Of a stretch of 64,000 bases of DNA, positions 1 through 7,712 are shown one piece after another. A program made the position numbers and the translations under genes. The stretch's first letter is position 1. Every line of letters begins with the position of its first letter. The notes below the pieces were generated by a model. It was given only the letters and a program-made list of their open reading frames with translations. It was not told where the DNA came from and ran no database searches. The stretch is taken from contig CANMVC010000001.1 of NCBI GenBank assembly GCA_947501325.1, forward strand, positions 806,001 to 870,000, in the 5' to 3' direction. This DNA is from an uncultured Sphingomonadaceae bacterium. Its GTDB lineage: Bacteria; Pseudomonadota; Alphaproteobacteria; Sphingomonadales; Sphingomonadaceae.

Positions 1-403
1 TTACTTTACTTGGCGAACCATGTCCAAAAACCTGATCATTGATCAAATGATTGGTATTATCCAAAAACAACACACGCATTGTCTCTGTGGCCAGCGAGCC
101 CATGCTTGCCTGTAAATATCTGATCAGCTTTTCGTCTGTCGCCGATATCAGCTTTTTGGGCAGCTCGTTTTGCAACTGTGCCAACAGGAGTTGTTCGGTT
201 GCCATCAGCAGATTAATCACGGCGTTCTGCGACCCTAATATACGCCGTAAAGCTTCTTCTGATTCAGACAATATCCGGCCGATGGAACCGAACTCCTTGA
301 GCAGCGCATCCGATAGCGCAGCAGCTTCATTGGGGGCGACCGATGCTATCAGCTGCGCCAGGGCGGATCGATCCCCTTGATTTGCAATCTCCGTTGATGA
401 CAA
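1..403 (-). CDS. radC: RadC/JAB-domain DNA repair-like protein, 3' part cut by window edge
   Basis: Read directly from the minus strand, this frame stays open to the window edge. It carries a helical N-terminal part (ALAQLIASVAPNEAA, LLKEFGSIGRIL) followed by the start of a JAB/MPN domain (RVLFLDNTNHLIND), the order found in RadC (UPF0758) proteins. The metal-binding HxHP motif of the domain would lie beyond position 1. The start is uncertain. A TTG at 403 with AGGG upstream gives only a short overlap with the preceding membrane-protein gene. An in-frame ATG at 544 would overlap it by almost 200 bases. RadC's molecular role is unsettled even in model bacteria, so function is assigned only by family. 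Confidence 0.7.
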   Translation of the reverse strand, partial: MSSTEIANQGDRSALAQLIASVAPNEAAALSDALLKEFGSIGRILSESEEALRRILGSQNAVINLLMATEQLLLAQLQNELPKKLISATDEKLIRYLQASMGSLATETMRVLFLDNTNHLINDQVFGHGSPSKV

Positions 404-786
404 TATGTCCCTATCGCCAGCAATATTAGCACTGGAAAAGAAATGGCGTATTGCATTACGAAATAAGCTCTGGGTACGATAGTGACGTCCATGAACTTCG
501 CCGTATGAGCGACCAGCGCTATTGTTTGAAGAGACACTAAGCATAGCGGCCAGAACCTGTTTGCGCGCATGGCGACGACGAAAAATGCCATCCAAAGGAT
601 AAAATCGATGATAAGGTGCCCTGGGTCCATTTCCGCATATTCTGCCGGAGTGATAGAATGCACAGAGCGATCCAGGATCCAAATCGCAAAATGGGAGACA
701 GCAATCGTTCGCTCTGGAGCGCCGCCCTTCCAAAGGGCGTAAAACGTGCACAAAGCAAACAGGAAATAGTAGAGTGTAATTCGCAT
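349..786 (-). CDS. Small integral membrane protein upstream of radC
   Basis: A 145-residue protein with about four hydrophobic helices: the N-terminal ITLYYFLFALCTFYAL segment, HLIIDFILWMAFFVVAM, a third around LVSLQTIALVAH, and FPVLILLAIGTYC. It ends in a basic tail. The pattern RFWPL, a histidine-containing third helix and PRAYxxxQ resembles a sphingomonad membrane family often found next to radC; that resemblance is from memory. It overlaps the downstream radC-like gene, which suggests co-transcription. No enzymatic motif is visible, and the function is unknown. Confidence 0.65.
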   Translation of the reverse strand: MRITLYYFLFALCTFYALWKGGAPERTIAVSHFAIWILDRSVHSITPAEYAEMDPGHLIIDFILWMAFFVVAMRANRFWPLCLVSLQTIALVAHTAKFMDVTIVPRAYFVMQYAISFPVLILLAIGTYCHQRRLQIKGIDPPWRS

Positions 787-833
787 TCTCTACAAGGACC
801 ATGGCAGGGCATCTTAGTCAACATTCGGCTTGT

Positions 834-1166
834 TCAAGCGACGATAGAAAGATGTTTATCGTCGGTCTTCGCGGCTTGAGGGGGACATTCATGATCGCCA
901 TAACCAGCATATTCCTTACCGATTTTCTTTAACTCACCATGCACGCGCAACACATCGCTGCTGGCATCCACAAGTGCCATTTGCGCTTTGGCAAGACGGA
1001 GGATCGCGGCCTGACCGGTTGACGCAGGAACACCGGAAGACAGACGGGCATTTACCAGCGTGGACATCAGGGTAGAGACGGAAACGAGTGCTTGATCGAT
1101 GCTATACTCAGTATGTGGCATATCCTGACCGATTTGATCTTTAGCTTTTTTAATTTCGTAAGACAT
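834..1166 (-). CDS. Hypothetical alpha-helical protein, 110 aa
   Basis: Starting at the ATG of MSYEIKKAKDQIGQ, which has an AGGGAATCTT ribosome site just upstream, the product is 110 residues. The frame is open a further 11 codons upstream, but that start has no visible site. The sequence is helical and alanine-rich, with no signal peptide or membrane segment. Residues 20-85 (SIDQALVSVSTLMSTLVNA through AQMALVDASSDVLRVHGELK) look like two amphipathic helices. A short tail holds GYGDHECPP. It lies just downstream of a membrane-anchored HTH protein on the same strand and may be part of its regulon or operon. I do not recognise the family. Confidence 0.6.
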   Translation of the reverse strand: MSYEIKKAKDQIGQDMPHTEYSIDQALVSVSTLMSTLVNARLSSGVPASTGQAAILRLAKAQMALVDASSDVLRVHGELKKIGKEYAGYGDHECPPQAAKTDDKHLSIVA

Positions 1167-1231
1167 AAGATTCCCTTTCCGCGAAGCGCGAATTTTCAAA
1201 AATTGTATTTATGATTGGGTCTGGTGTCGGC

Positions 1232-1747
1232 TTACGCAGCCAGCAGACCCGAAAGAGACTGAGAGACAGCGAGACCGATCAAAACGATTGCCAAAATGCC
1301 GACGGTCATGCCAACAATTATAGCCAGTCTTTGAACAGTACCCAGATCACCTCTCGGTTCCTTCAAGGCGTCCAGCCAGAGATCAGTTTCATGCGTTGAA
1401 GTAAAGTCGTATGGTACGGCTGCTTCTTCTAACATGAACGACTGCGGTTGTTCGCCCTGACTTGCTTTTGCGCTGAAATCGGGTTGGTTGGGAAGATAGG
1501 CTGGATCATATATGATCCGATCATAGTCTCCAGCAGCCCGGGCGAAGACGATTGCGGCCTCGTCACGCGTGGCGACATCCAGTGTGCGCCGCGCACTATC
1601 AAGGCGCTGATCGACCGCTGGCTTCGATATGTCCAATATTCGGGCAATTTCTTTTGAGGATTTTCGCTGAACGACTAGGTGCAGGCATTCGCGCTGCTTA
1701 GCAGTTAATTTTGCGACCCGCGCGGATTCTAGTTCAAACTGGTCCAA
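1232..1747 (-). CDS. LuxR-type HTH protein with C-terminal membrane anchor
   Basis: The first 60 residues form a GerE/LuxR-type helix-turn-helix (LTAKQRECLHLVVQRKSSKE, IARILDISKPAVDQRLDSAR). There is no receiver or ligand-binding domain in front of it. Residues about 65-135 are a polar linker. Residues about 142-165 (LAIIVGMTVGILAIVLIGLA) are one transmembrane helix close to the C terminus. The architecture suggests a membrane-tethered DNA-binding regulator. The frame opens with TTG at 1747, with GGGGAA upstream. The 110-residue gene follows on the same strand. The signal sensed is not evident. Confidence 0.75.
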   Translation of the reverse strand: MDQFELESARVAKLTAKQRECLHLVVQRKSSKEIARILDISKPAVDQRLDSARRTLDVATRDEAAIVFARAAGDYDRIIYDPAYLPNQPDFSAKASQGEQPQSFMLEEAAVPYDFTSTHETDLWLDALKEPRGDLGTVQRLAIIVGMTVGILAIVLIGLAVSQSLSGLLAA

Positions 1748-1992
1748 CGGTATTCCCCAAAATACAAATCTAATATAGCTTCACCGTGGGATATAGGCAA
1801 CCAACCATCAGACTAAACGCAATTTCGACCGAACAGCGACTGTATACCCCCAACATTCATCTTTGCTAATCTTTACACGATAGCACTGTCTGGTAGCCTC
1901 ACCATTATCATTTATACCCATAAACGGGCAAATATCTGGTGAAGAAGAAAATCCTTATGCTATGAGGAATTTTACATTTTGTGACAGTGTAT

Positions 1993-2016
1993 GTTCATAA
2001 TCGCTAGATTATGAAC
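1993..2016. promoter_or_regulatory. Perfect 10-bp inverted repeat, possible operator
   Basis: GTTCATAATC and GATTATGAAC form exact 10-base arms around a GCTA centre. The dyad sits about 70 bases before the small gene at 2088 and about 245 bases from the divergent HTH gene. The rest of 1748-2087 holds no convincing gene. It is AT-rich and probably carries the divergent promoters. The short loop and lack of a T-run argue for a protein-binding site rather than a terminator. Confidence 0.45.
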
Positions 2017-2087
2017 AACGCGGATGAAGGTTGGGGGAAATCTGTTCATCCGATTTATCGGGTTACCCGAGATGGCGGAGCAATAGC

Positions 2088-2249
2088 ATGACAGATAGTG
2101 GCAAACATATTGCTTTCAACGACGGCGCCGAACAAACAGCCTATATTATCGCAACCTTGCAAGAAGTTCTGGTCGAACTTGATAGGCACGATCTTTCGGT
2201 GCCAGCCATTAAAATAGCAGAAGCAATTGACTGTCTGGAACAGGCATAA
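2088..2249 (+). CDS. Small hypothetical protein, 53 aa
   Basis: The ATG at 2088 is preceded by GGCGGAG at a good distance, so I prefer it over the longer in-frame start 57 bases upstream. The product is about 53 residues, soluble and helical (TDSGKHIAFNDGAEQTAYII, LQEVLVELDRHDLS, IKIAEAIDCLEQA). It lacks a signal peptide and membrane segment. It stands alone between two leftward genes, with a perfect dyad upstream that may control it. No family is recognised. Confidence 0.5.
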   Translation: MTDSGKHIAFNDGAEQTAYIIATLQEVLVELDRHDLSVPAIKIAEAIDCLEQA

Positions 2250-2469
2250 CATTCCATTTTTTTCAAGCCGGCGTCCCATCGCAGATTAAAAAATTCGGTC
2301 GCCATCTCTATTTCGCAGCAGTTCCAAGAAACATCAGATAAAAAGTTTATCCCACTGTTAATCCCTGTCCAGCGGTGCCGTATATATCTTCGGGCACTTC
2401 AAACTGCCTGCACCGGCTAAACACCGCGCTAATCATCCCCACAATGAAGCGGTTGTTTGGTAGGAATCT

Positions 2470-2516
2470 GAAAGGGGCGATTCATGTCTGCTGGTCCTTA
2501 CTGGATCGCCCCTTTC
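2470..2516. terminator. Strong hairpin between the 53-aa gene and dnaJ
   Basis: GAAAGGGGCGAT and ATCGCCCCTTTC are perfect 12-base arms around a 23-base loop. It lies between converging genes and could stop transcription in either direction, although the T-runs are weak. Apart from this and the dyad at 2558-2608, the stretch 2250-2611 shows no gene. Confidence 0.5.
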
Positions 2517-2557
2517 TTAGATCCTCACGCCTCTTCTAATAGCAACGCCATATAGCA

Positions 2558-2608
2558 ATTGTGCCGGGTGAAGAGCGCCAGCACATCACATTCGGCACAA
2601 TACCCGGC
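2558..2608 (-). terminator. Overlapping alternative dyads just after dnaJ
   Basis: ATTGTGCCG (2558-2566) pairs with CGGCACAAT (2593-2601). The overlapping GCCGGGT (2563-2569) pairs with ACCCGGC (2602-2608). The two pairings exclude each other. The position immediately after the dnaJ stop suggests a 3' end structure. Confidence 0.35.
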
Positions 2609-2611
2609 GTT

Positions 2612-3763
2612 CTAATCCGCCAGGCCGTCCCATGCATCTTTGATTTTCGAGAAAAAGCCGCTGCTGTTCGGACTTTCATCACCGGTCTCGGTTTCCTGAA
2701 ACTCGCGCAACAACTCTTTTTGGCGTGATGTTAATTTGGTTGGTGTTTCCACTTCTATCTGCACCACCATGTCGCCATAACCGCGGCCGCGCAATACCGG
2801 TATACCCGCGCCGCGCTGACGGATTTGCTTGCCCGACTGGATACCGGGCGGGATACGGATTTCATGTTTGGTGCCATCGAGGCCCGGGATCACGATCTCT
2901 CCGCCCAGCGCTGCAACAGAAAAGCTAATCGGCGCGCGGGTGAACAAGGTCGTGCCTTCACGCTCGAAAATATCATGCCGAGCCAGATGAATGAAAATAT
3001 AGAGATCACCGGGAGGAGCACCTCGTGCCCCCGCCTCGCCTTTGCCGGATAAGCGGATACGCGTCCCGCTATCAACACCGGCGGGAATTTCGACTTCCAG
3101 AGACTGCGGCTTGTCGACCCGACCTTCGCCGTAGCATACGTGGCACGGGCTCTCGATCACTTCACCACGGCCCTGGCAGCTTGCGCATGTGCGCTCGACC
3201 ACAAAGAAACCCTGTTGCGCGCGAACCTTGCCATGACCATGACATGTGGCGCAGGTTTTTACGCCCGTGCCGGCTTCCGCGCCCGATCCATCACATTCAT
3301 CACAGCCGACCGAAACGTCGATTTCAATTTCTGTCTGCTTGCCATGGAAAGCCTCTTCGAGCGAGATTTCCATGTCATAGCGCAAATCTGCGCCGCGAGC
3401 CGGGCCGCGTTGTTGCTGCTGACCGCCAAATCCGCCGCCACCGCCGCCGCCAAAAATTGTCTCGAAAATATCGCCTATATCATTGAACGCCGCGCCACCA
3501 AATCCGCCGCCACCAGCATTGTTGCCGCCGCCATTGGTGAAGGCCGCATGACCATATTGATCGTAAGCAGCACGTTTTTGGGGATCTTTCAAAACCTCAT
3601 AGGCTTCACTGATCGACTTGAACTTTGCTTCTGCAGCCGCATCACCGGGGTTTTTATCCGGATGAAATTTCATCGCCAATTTACGATAAGATGATTTCAG
3701 CGTTGCGCCGTCGCAGCTGCGATCGACCTGAAGCTGTTCATAATAGTCTGTTTCGGTTGCCAT
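2612..3763 (-). CDS. dnaJ: Molecular chaperone DnaJ (Hsp40)
   Basis: A full-length 383-residue type I DnaJ. The J domain spans about residues 1-72 with the HPD motif (KFHPDKNPG) that stimulates DnaK ATPase. A Gly/Phe-rich linker follows (about 78-120), then four CxxCxGxG zinc-binding repeats (CDECDGSG, CATCHGHG, CASCQGRG, CHVCYGEG) and the C-terminal substrate-binding region. It acts in the cytoplasm, handing unfolded clients to DnaK. It lies downstream of dnaK on the same strand, 122 bases away, the usual alphaproteobacterial order. A possible attenuating hairpin sits in the gap. Confidence 0.97.
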   Translation of the reverse strand: MATETDYYEQLQVDRSCDGATLKSSYRKLAMKFHPDKNPGDAAAEAKFKSISEAYEVLKDPQKRAAYDQYGHAAFTNGGGNNAGGGGFGGAAFNDIGDIFETIFGGGGGGGFGGQQQQRGPARGADLRYDMEISLEEAFHGKQTEIEIDVSVGCDECDGSGAEAGTGVKTCATCHGHGKVRAQQGFFVVERTCASCQGRGEVIESPCHVCYGEGRVDKPQSLEVEIPAGVDSGTRIRLSGKGEAGARGAPPGDLYIFIHLARHDIFEREGTTLFTRAPISFSVAALGGEIVIPGLDGTKHEIRIPPGIQSGKQIRQRGAGIPVLRGRGYGDMVVQIEVETPTKLTSRQKELLREFQETETGDESPNSSGFFSKIKDAWDGLAD

Positions 3764-3797
3764 TACTGTACCTCAGCCCCCCAAAAGCCGAAAATCC

Positions 3798-3878
3798 AAA
3801 AAGCCGCTCGTCCTGCACCTATCGAAGAACGCTCCCGTAAAAGGAATAGCTTCGACGGGCGCAGTCCGAACGGCTTTA
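3798..3878 (-). terminator. Dyad between dnaK and dnaJ
   Basis: On the minus strand AAAGCCGTTC pairs with GAGCGGCTTT (one mismatch), followed by a short T-run, with a long loop of about 60 bases. It could act as a partial terminator that lowers dnaJ expression relative to dnaK. Strength is uncertain because of the loop length. Confidence 0.35.
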
Positions 3879-3885
3879 GTGATTA

Positions 3886-5832
3886 TTACTCAGCCGCTTT
3901 TTCTTTTTTGTCAGAATCAGCGTCGTCGCTATCGTCCACTTCAGAAAATTCAGCATCAACGACATCATCATCCGCCTTGGCGGCTGCGTCTGCAGCTGCT
4001 GCATCGGCAGCATCGCCACCAGCAGCTTGCTCGGCTTCGTAGATTTTCTGACCCATTTGCATGGAGACTTGCGCCAGTGCTTCTGACTTGGTCTTCATGG
4101 CTTCCGGATCACCGCCTTCAATCGCTTCCTTGGTTTCCTTGACCGCTTCTTCAATCTGACCTTTCAAGTCAGCATCAATCTTGTCACCGTGTTCGGACAA
4201 TTGTTTCTCAGTCGTGTGGACCAGGCTTTCCGCGTTGTTTTTGGCTTCTGCCTCTGCACGCCGCTTCTTGTCTTCTTCCGCAAATTTCTCTGCATCCTGG
4301 ACCATCTGATCGATATCATTATCGGTCAGACCGCCGGAAGCCTGGATCTTGATCTGCTGTTCTTTGCCGGTGCCTTTGTCCTTGGCCGAGACATTCACGA
4401 TACCATTGGCATCAATATCAAATGTCACGTCAATTTGTGGCACACCGCGCGGAGCGGGCGGGATACCGACCAGATCAAACTGACCGAGCATCTTGTTATC
4501 CGCTGCCATTTCCCGTTCGCCCTGGAATACGCGGATGGTTACCGCGCCCTGATTGTCATCAGCGGTAGAGTAGACTTGCGATTTTTTCGTCGGGATCGTG
4601 GTGTTACGATCGATCATGCGCGTGAAAACACCGCCAAGGGTTTCGATACCCAGCGACAATGGTGTCACGTCAAGCAGAAGCACGTCTTTGACATCGCCCT
4701 GCAGAACGCCAGCCTGAATGGCAGCACCCATGGCAACAACTTCGTCCGGGTTCACACCGGTATGCGGCTCTTTACCAAAAAACTCCTGCACGGTTTCGCG
4801 CACTTTAGGCATACGGGTCATGCCGCCAACCATCACAACATCGTCAATTTCCGATGCGCTGATGCCAGCGTCTTTCAATGCCTTTTTGCAAGGATCAAGC
4901 GTACGCTTGATCAGATCACCGACCAGTTTTTCAAGGTCCGAGCGTGTGATCGACTTCACCAGATGCTTGGGACCATTTTGGTCAGCGGTAATGAAGGGCA
5001 AATTGACCTCTGTGGTCTGAGCCGAAGACAATTCAATCTTCGCTTTTTCTGCCGCTTCTTTCAAACGCTGCAGCGCCAGCTTGTCCTTGGTAAGGTCAAT
5101 GCTTTCCGCTTTCTTGAAATCGTCCGCCAGATATTCAACCAGCTTGGCGTCAAAGTCTTCGCCGCCAAGGAAGGTATCGCCATTGGTGGACTTCACTTCA
5201 AAAACGCCATCGCCAATTTCGAGAATCGAAATATCGAACGTACCGCCACCAAGGTCATAAACCGCGATGGTTTTCCCGTCATTCTTATCCAGACCATAAG
5301 CCAGAGCCGCAGCAGTTGGCTCGTTGATAATCCGTAAAACTTCCAGACCGGCGATCTTGCCGGCATCCTTGGTCGCCTGACGCTGGGCGTCATTAAAATA
5401 GGCGGGCACCGTGATCACAGCCTGCTGAACGGTTTCACCAAGATAGCTCTCGGCGGTTTCTTTCATCTTTTGCAGCGTGAAAGCGGAAATCTGAGCGGGA
5501 GAATAATCTTCTCCGCCTGCTTTTACCCACGCATCGCCATTGGAACCTTTGACAATTTCATAAGGGACCAGTTCCATGTCTTTCTTCGTCATCGGATCAT
5601 CAAAGCGGCGACCGATCAGGCGTTTTACTGCGAAGATGGTGCTTTCCGGGTTCGTGACGGCCTGACGCTTGGCCGGCTGTCCGATCAGTCGTTCGCCGTC
5701 TTTCGCAAAAGCAACAACGGATGGTGTTGTCCGCGCGCCTTCTGCATTTTCAATAACCTTCGGCTTGCCGCCGTCCATAACCGCAACGCAGCTGTTGGTG
5801 GTGCCCAAATCAATACCGATAACTTTAGCCAT
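3886..5832 (-). CDS. dnaK: Molecular chaperone DnaK (Hsp70)
   Basis: A complete 648-residue Hsp70. The N-terminal ATPase domain carries [14 protein letters not shown], the phosphate loop [14 protein letters not shown] and [15 protein letters not shown]. The interdomain linker [19 protein letters not shown] is intact. It is followed by the substrate-binding domain and an acidic, low-complexity C-terminal tail ([12 protein letters not shown]). The ATP-driven folding chaperone works with DnaJ, encoded next on the same strand, and GrpE, which is not in the window. A GAGGGAAAA ribosome site precedes the ATG. I could not identify a convincing sigma-32 or CIRCE element upstream. Confidence 0.98.
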   Translation of the reverse strand: MAKVIGIDLGTTNSCVAVMDGGKPKVIENAEGARTTPSVVAFAKDGERLIGQPAKRQAVTNPESTIFAVKRLIGRRFDDPMTKKDMELVPYEIVKGSNGDAWVKAGGEDYSPAQISAFTLQKMKETAESYLGETVQQAVITVPAYFNDAQRQATKDAGKIAGLEVLRIINEPTAAALAYGLDKNDGKTIAVYDLGGGTFDISILEIGDGVFEVKSTNGDTFLGGEDFDAKLVEYLADDFKKAESIDLTKDKLALQRLKEAAEKAKIELSSAQTTEVNLPFITADQNGPKHLVKSITRSDLEKLVGDLIKRTLDPCKKALKDAGISASEIDDVVMVGGMTRMPKVRETVQEFFGKEPHTGVNPDEVVAMGAAIQAGVLQGDVKDVLLLDVTPLSLGIETLGGVFTRMIDRNTTIPTKKSQVYSTADDNQGAVTIRVFQGEREMAADNKMLGQFDLVGIPPAPRGVPQIDVTFDIDANGIVNVSAKDKGTGKEQQIKIQASGGLTDNDIDQMVQDAEKFAEEDKKRRAEAEAKNNAESLVHTTEKQLSEHGDKIDADLKGQIEEAVKETKEAIEGGDPEAMKTKSEALAQVSMQMGQKIYEAEQAAGGDAADAAAADAAAKADDDVVDAEFSEVDDSDDADSDKKEKAAE

Positions 5833-6032
5833 TTTTCCCTCAATTCAATTTCATTATATTTTCTGTTCAAAGCAAAATAACCGCCCGGCCCTTTTCGATT
5901 GGCACCGTTACGGCTTCGAGTTGGGATATAGGAGGCATTTTCTTTGGCACAAGTCTTGGCACAGGCCCGCAGAAGCTGTAGATATTAAAAATCAGTTCAA
6001 CAGCCCCCAATTTCAGGAGTTTTCTGCGAGTC

Positions 6033-6500
6033 ATGACGAAACAGCTTTCGATTTTTTTTGCAAGCCTTGCGGTAATTTTTCTCAGTGCCTGTGGCGAGGG
6101 CGATGTGCTTCGCGTGGACGAGGTGGTGGTCAACCTGTCACCGGTAGAAGGTAACCCCTCGTCCGGATATATGACGATCCACGGCGGTCCGGAAGACGTT
6201 TCGCTGGTCAGCGTGATTGCAGATGATGTGATGCGCATGGAAATGCACGAAACGGTCGAAAAGGACGGCATGGCCCAAATGCAGACTTTGACAAAGGTGC
6301 CGGTGCCTGCTGGTGGCACAGTCAAGTTTGAACCTGGCGGAAAGCATCTGATGATCTGGGGCGTTGGTGGCGGCTCTATTCATCGCGGTACATTGCGAAT
6401 GATCTTCATCTTCTCCAATGACGACCGCATACAGGTTGACGGCATCATCAAACAGGTCGGTGGCGCCAAAACAGCAACAGATAAAGACAGCGCATCATAA
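6033..6500 (+). CDS. PCu(A)C-type periplasmic copper chaperone lipoprotein
   Basis: A 155-residue protein with a lipoprotein signal (FASLAVIFLSAC, lipobox cysteine about residue 20) followed by a PCu(A)C (DUF461) domain. The copper-binding pattern is visible as MRMEMHETVEKDGMAQMQTL and, about 40 residues later, GGKHLMIWG, which supply the Met/His ligands. Such proteins carry Cu(I) in the periplasm, often to the CuA site of cytochrome oxidase. The next gene starts at the base after its stop codon, so the two are translationally linked. Confidence 0.88.
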   Translation: MTKQLSIFFASLAVIFLSACGEGDVLRVDEVVVNLSPVEGNPSSGYMTIHGGPEDVSLVSVIADDVMRMEMHETVEKDGMAQMQTLTKVPVPAGGTVKFEPGGKHLMIWGVGGGSIHRGTLRMIFIFSNDDRIQVDGIIKQVGGAKTATDKDSAS

Positions 6501-6965
6501 GTGACCGCCCGAGGCAACTCAGGCCGTCCGCTCACCGAAGCGGAAATATTATTATGCCAATCCGTATTTGGCGACGCGATTGACTACACGAACGTTCGGA
6601 TATTTAACCGGAAATGGTGGCCGTTCCATCCCAAACGCGTGACGATGGCGCCGGATGGCAATATGTGGTTTCACCCCAAAGGCGGCCTTTTTCGCGACGA
6701 CTATAGCGAAAGCGATCTGAACTTGCAGGGATTATTCATTCACGAAATGGTCCATATCTGGCAGCATCAAAAAGGGGTTTTCCTGCCCCTCACGCGTCAT
6801 CCGTTCTGCCGATATGATTATGAACTGGTTCCGGGAAAGCGGTTTGAACAATATGGTATTGAACAGCAGGCAGAGATCGTCAGACACGATTTTCTGCTAA
6901 AGCAGGGTGCCCGATTGAAAAATGGTTTTCAGCCCGAACAGTTTGTCGGTCTGGTTCCATTCTAG
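6501..6965 (+). CDS. HExxH metal-site protein, vgr-related family
   Basis: A 154-residue protein with a GTG start directly abutting the copper chaperone stop codon. The centre holds LFIHEMVHIWQHQKG, an HExxH zinc-metallopeptidase-like motif, within a fold like proteins named vgr-related in sphingomonads. There is no signal peptide or membrane segment. Peptidase activity is not shown by sequence alone, since this family could have lost catalysis. Pairing with a PCu(A)C gene suggests co-expression only. Confidence 0.7.
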   Translation: MTARGNSGRPLTEAEILLCQSVFGDAIDYTNVRIFNRKWWPFHPKRVTMAPDGNMWFHPKGGLFRDDYSESDLNLQGLFIHEMVHIWQHQKGVFLPLTRHPFCRYDYELVPGKRFEQYGIEQQAEIVRHDFLLKQGARLKNGFQPEQFVGLVPF

Positions 6966-6968
6966 CGA

Positions 6969-7277
6969 TTAATCAAACAAATCCTCGAAAAAGGATTTTC
7001 GACGCTTTTTCTTGTAGCGCCGGTTATCATAGCTGTCGCTGTAGATGGTCCGGTCGGGGCGGTAGGTCTGCTCTGGAGGGGGTCGTTGGGACAGCTGTGA
7101 TCGTTCAATAATTTTGTCGATTTCGCCGCGGTCGAGCCATACGCCGCGGCATTGCGGGCAGAAATCAATCTCCACCCCTTGCCTTTCACTTATAGTCAGA
7201 CTGACTTGGCAAACCGGGCAGGGCATGGCTGGGGCTGGTTGCGGGTCACCGGAGCCATCGGGAGAAGGAGAGGTCAT
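6969..7277 (-). CDS. TFIIB-type zinc-ribbon protein, 102 aa
   Basis: The residues around 18-55 form a zf-TFIIB-like ribbon: MPCPVCQVSL then FCPQCRGVWLDRGEIDKI, giving the CxxC...CxxC zinc site and the GVWLDRGEI signature. The C-terminal half is rich in Arg, Lys and Tyr (RRYKKKRRKSFFEDLFD). Similar proteins are widespread but uncharacterised; some resemble transcription-factor zinc ribbons. The gene converges on the HExxH gene with a 3-base gap. Confidence 0.82.
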   Translation of the reverse strand: MTSPSPDGSGDPQPAPAMPCPVCQVSLTISERQGVEIDFCPQCRGVWLDRGEIDKIIERSQLSQRPPPEQTYRPDRTIYSDSYDNRRYKKKRRKSFFEDLFD

Positions 7278-7396
7278 TGCATATCCTAAATGGGCTTAGG
7301 GGGATATTTGTGAAAAGAATGTTGGGCGATATGCGTTAGTTTCCGGCGGGGACCGGGGAGTGAAACACGGTGCATACCGCCCAACAATCTGGCCTG

Positions 7397-7570
7397 TTAG
7401 GTTGTAACAGGCGCTAGATCGCGCTTTGCAGCGGCGATCTTATCCTTGATTTTCAGGCGAACGCGTTTGAGTTGCTGCATCTCCTGTTGCCGACCAGCGG
7501 CCCGACAATTGTCGATCAAGCGGTTTAACCGGCGGTGGCGTCTCACGAGTTCGTTGACATAGTTTTTCAT
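7397..7570 (-). CDS. YdcH/DUF465-like small coiled-coil protein
   Basis: A 57-residue protein read from the minus strand: ATG at 7570, GGAGGCC just upstream, TAA at 7397. It begins MKNYVNELVRRHRRLNRLID and continues as one basic helix (EMQQLKRVRLKIKDKIAAA). This is the DUF465 (YdcH) pattern of an R/K-H-R-L-D start and a K-L-K-K-x-K-L-x-L-K-D helix. Function is unknown for the family. It stands alone, upstream of the zinc-ribbon gene on the same strand. Confidence 0.75.
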   Translation of the reverse strand: MKNYVNELVRRHRRLNRLIDNCRAAGRQQEMQQLKRVRLKIKDKIAAAKRDLAPVTT

Positions 7571-7712
7571 AACGGCCTCCTTGGTTGAATTGCTAAGACA
7601 ATATCTGCCAAAAATGCCGCGATTGATCCAATCGAAACGATTGAGCGCAATTCATAGTTTTTTGCTATCGGATCACCATGCCCAGCCGACGGCCATCCAT
7701 GCGGTGCCCGGT

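Noticed and set aside
4189-5337. Rightward open frame of 382 codons antisense to dnaK
   Set aside because: It is a codon-bias shadow. The leftward frame is a complete Hsp70 with all motifs, while this frame has none.
5833-6032. Sigma-32 promoter or CIRCE element in front of dnaK
   Set aside because: I looked for CTTGAAA/CCCCAT and for the TTAGCACTC inverted repeat and found no convincing match.
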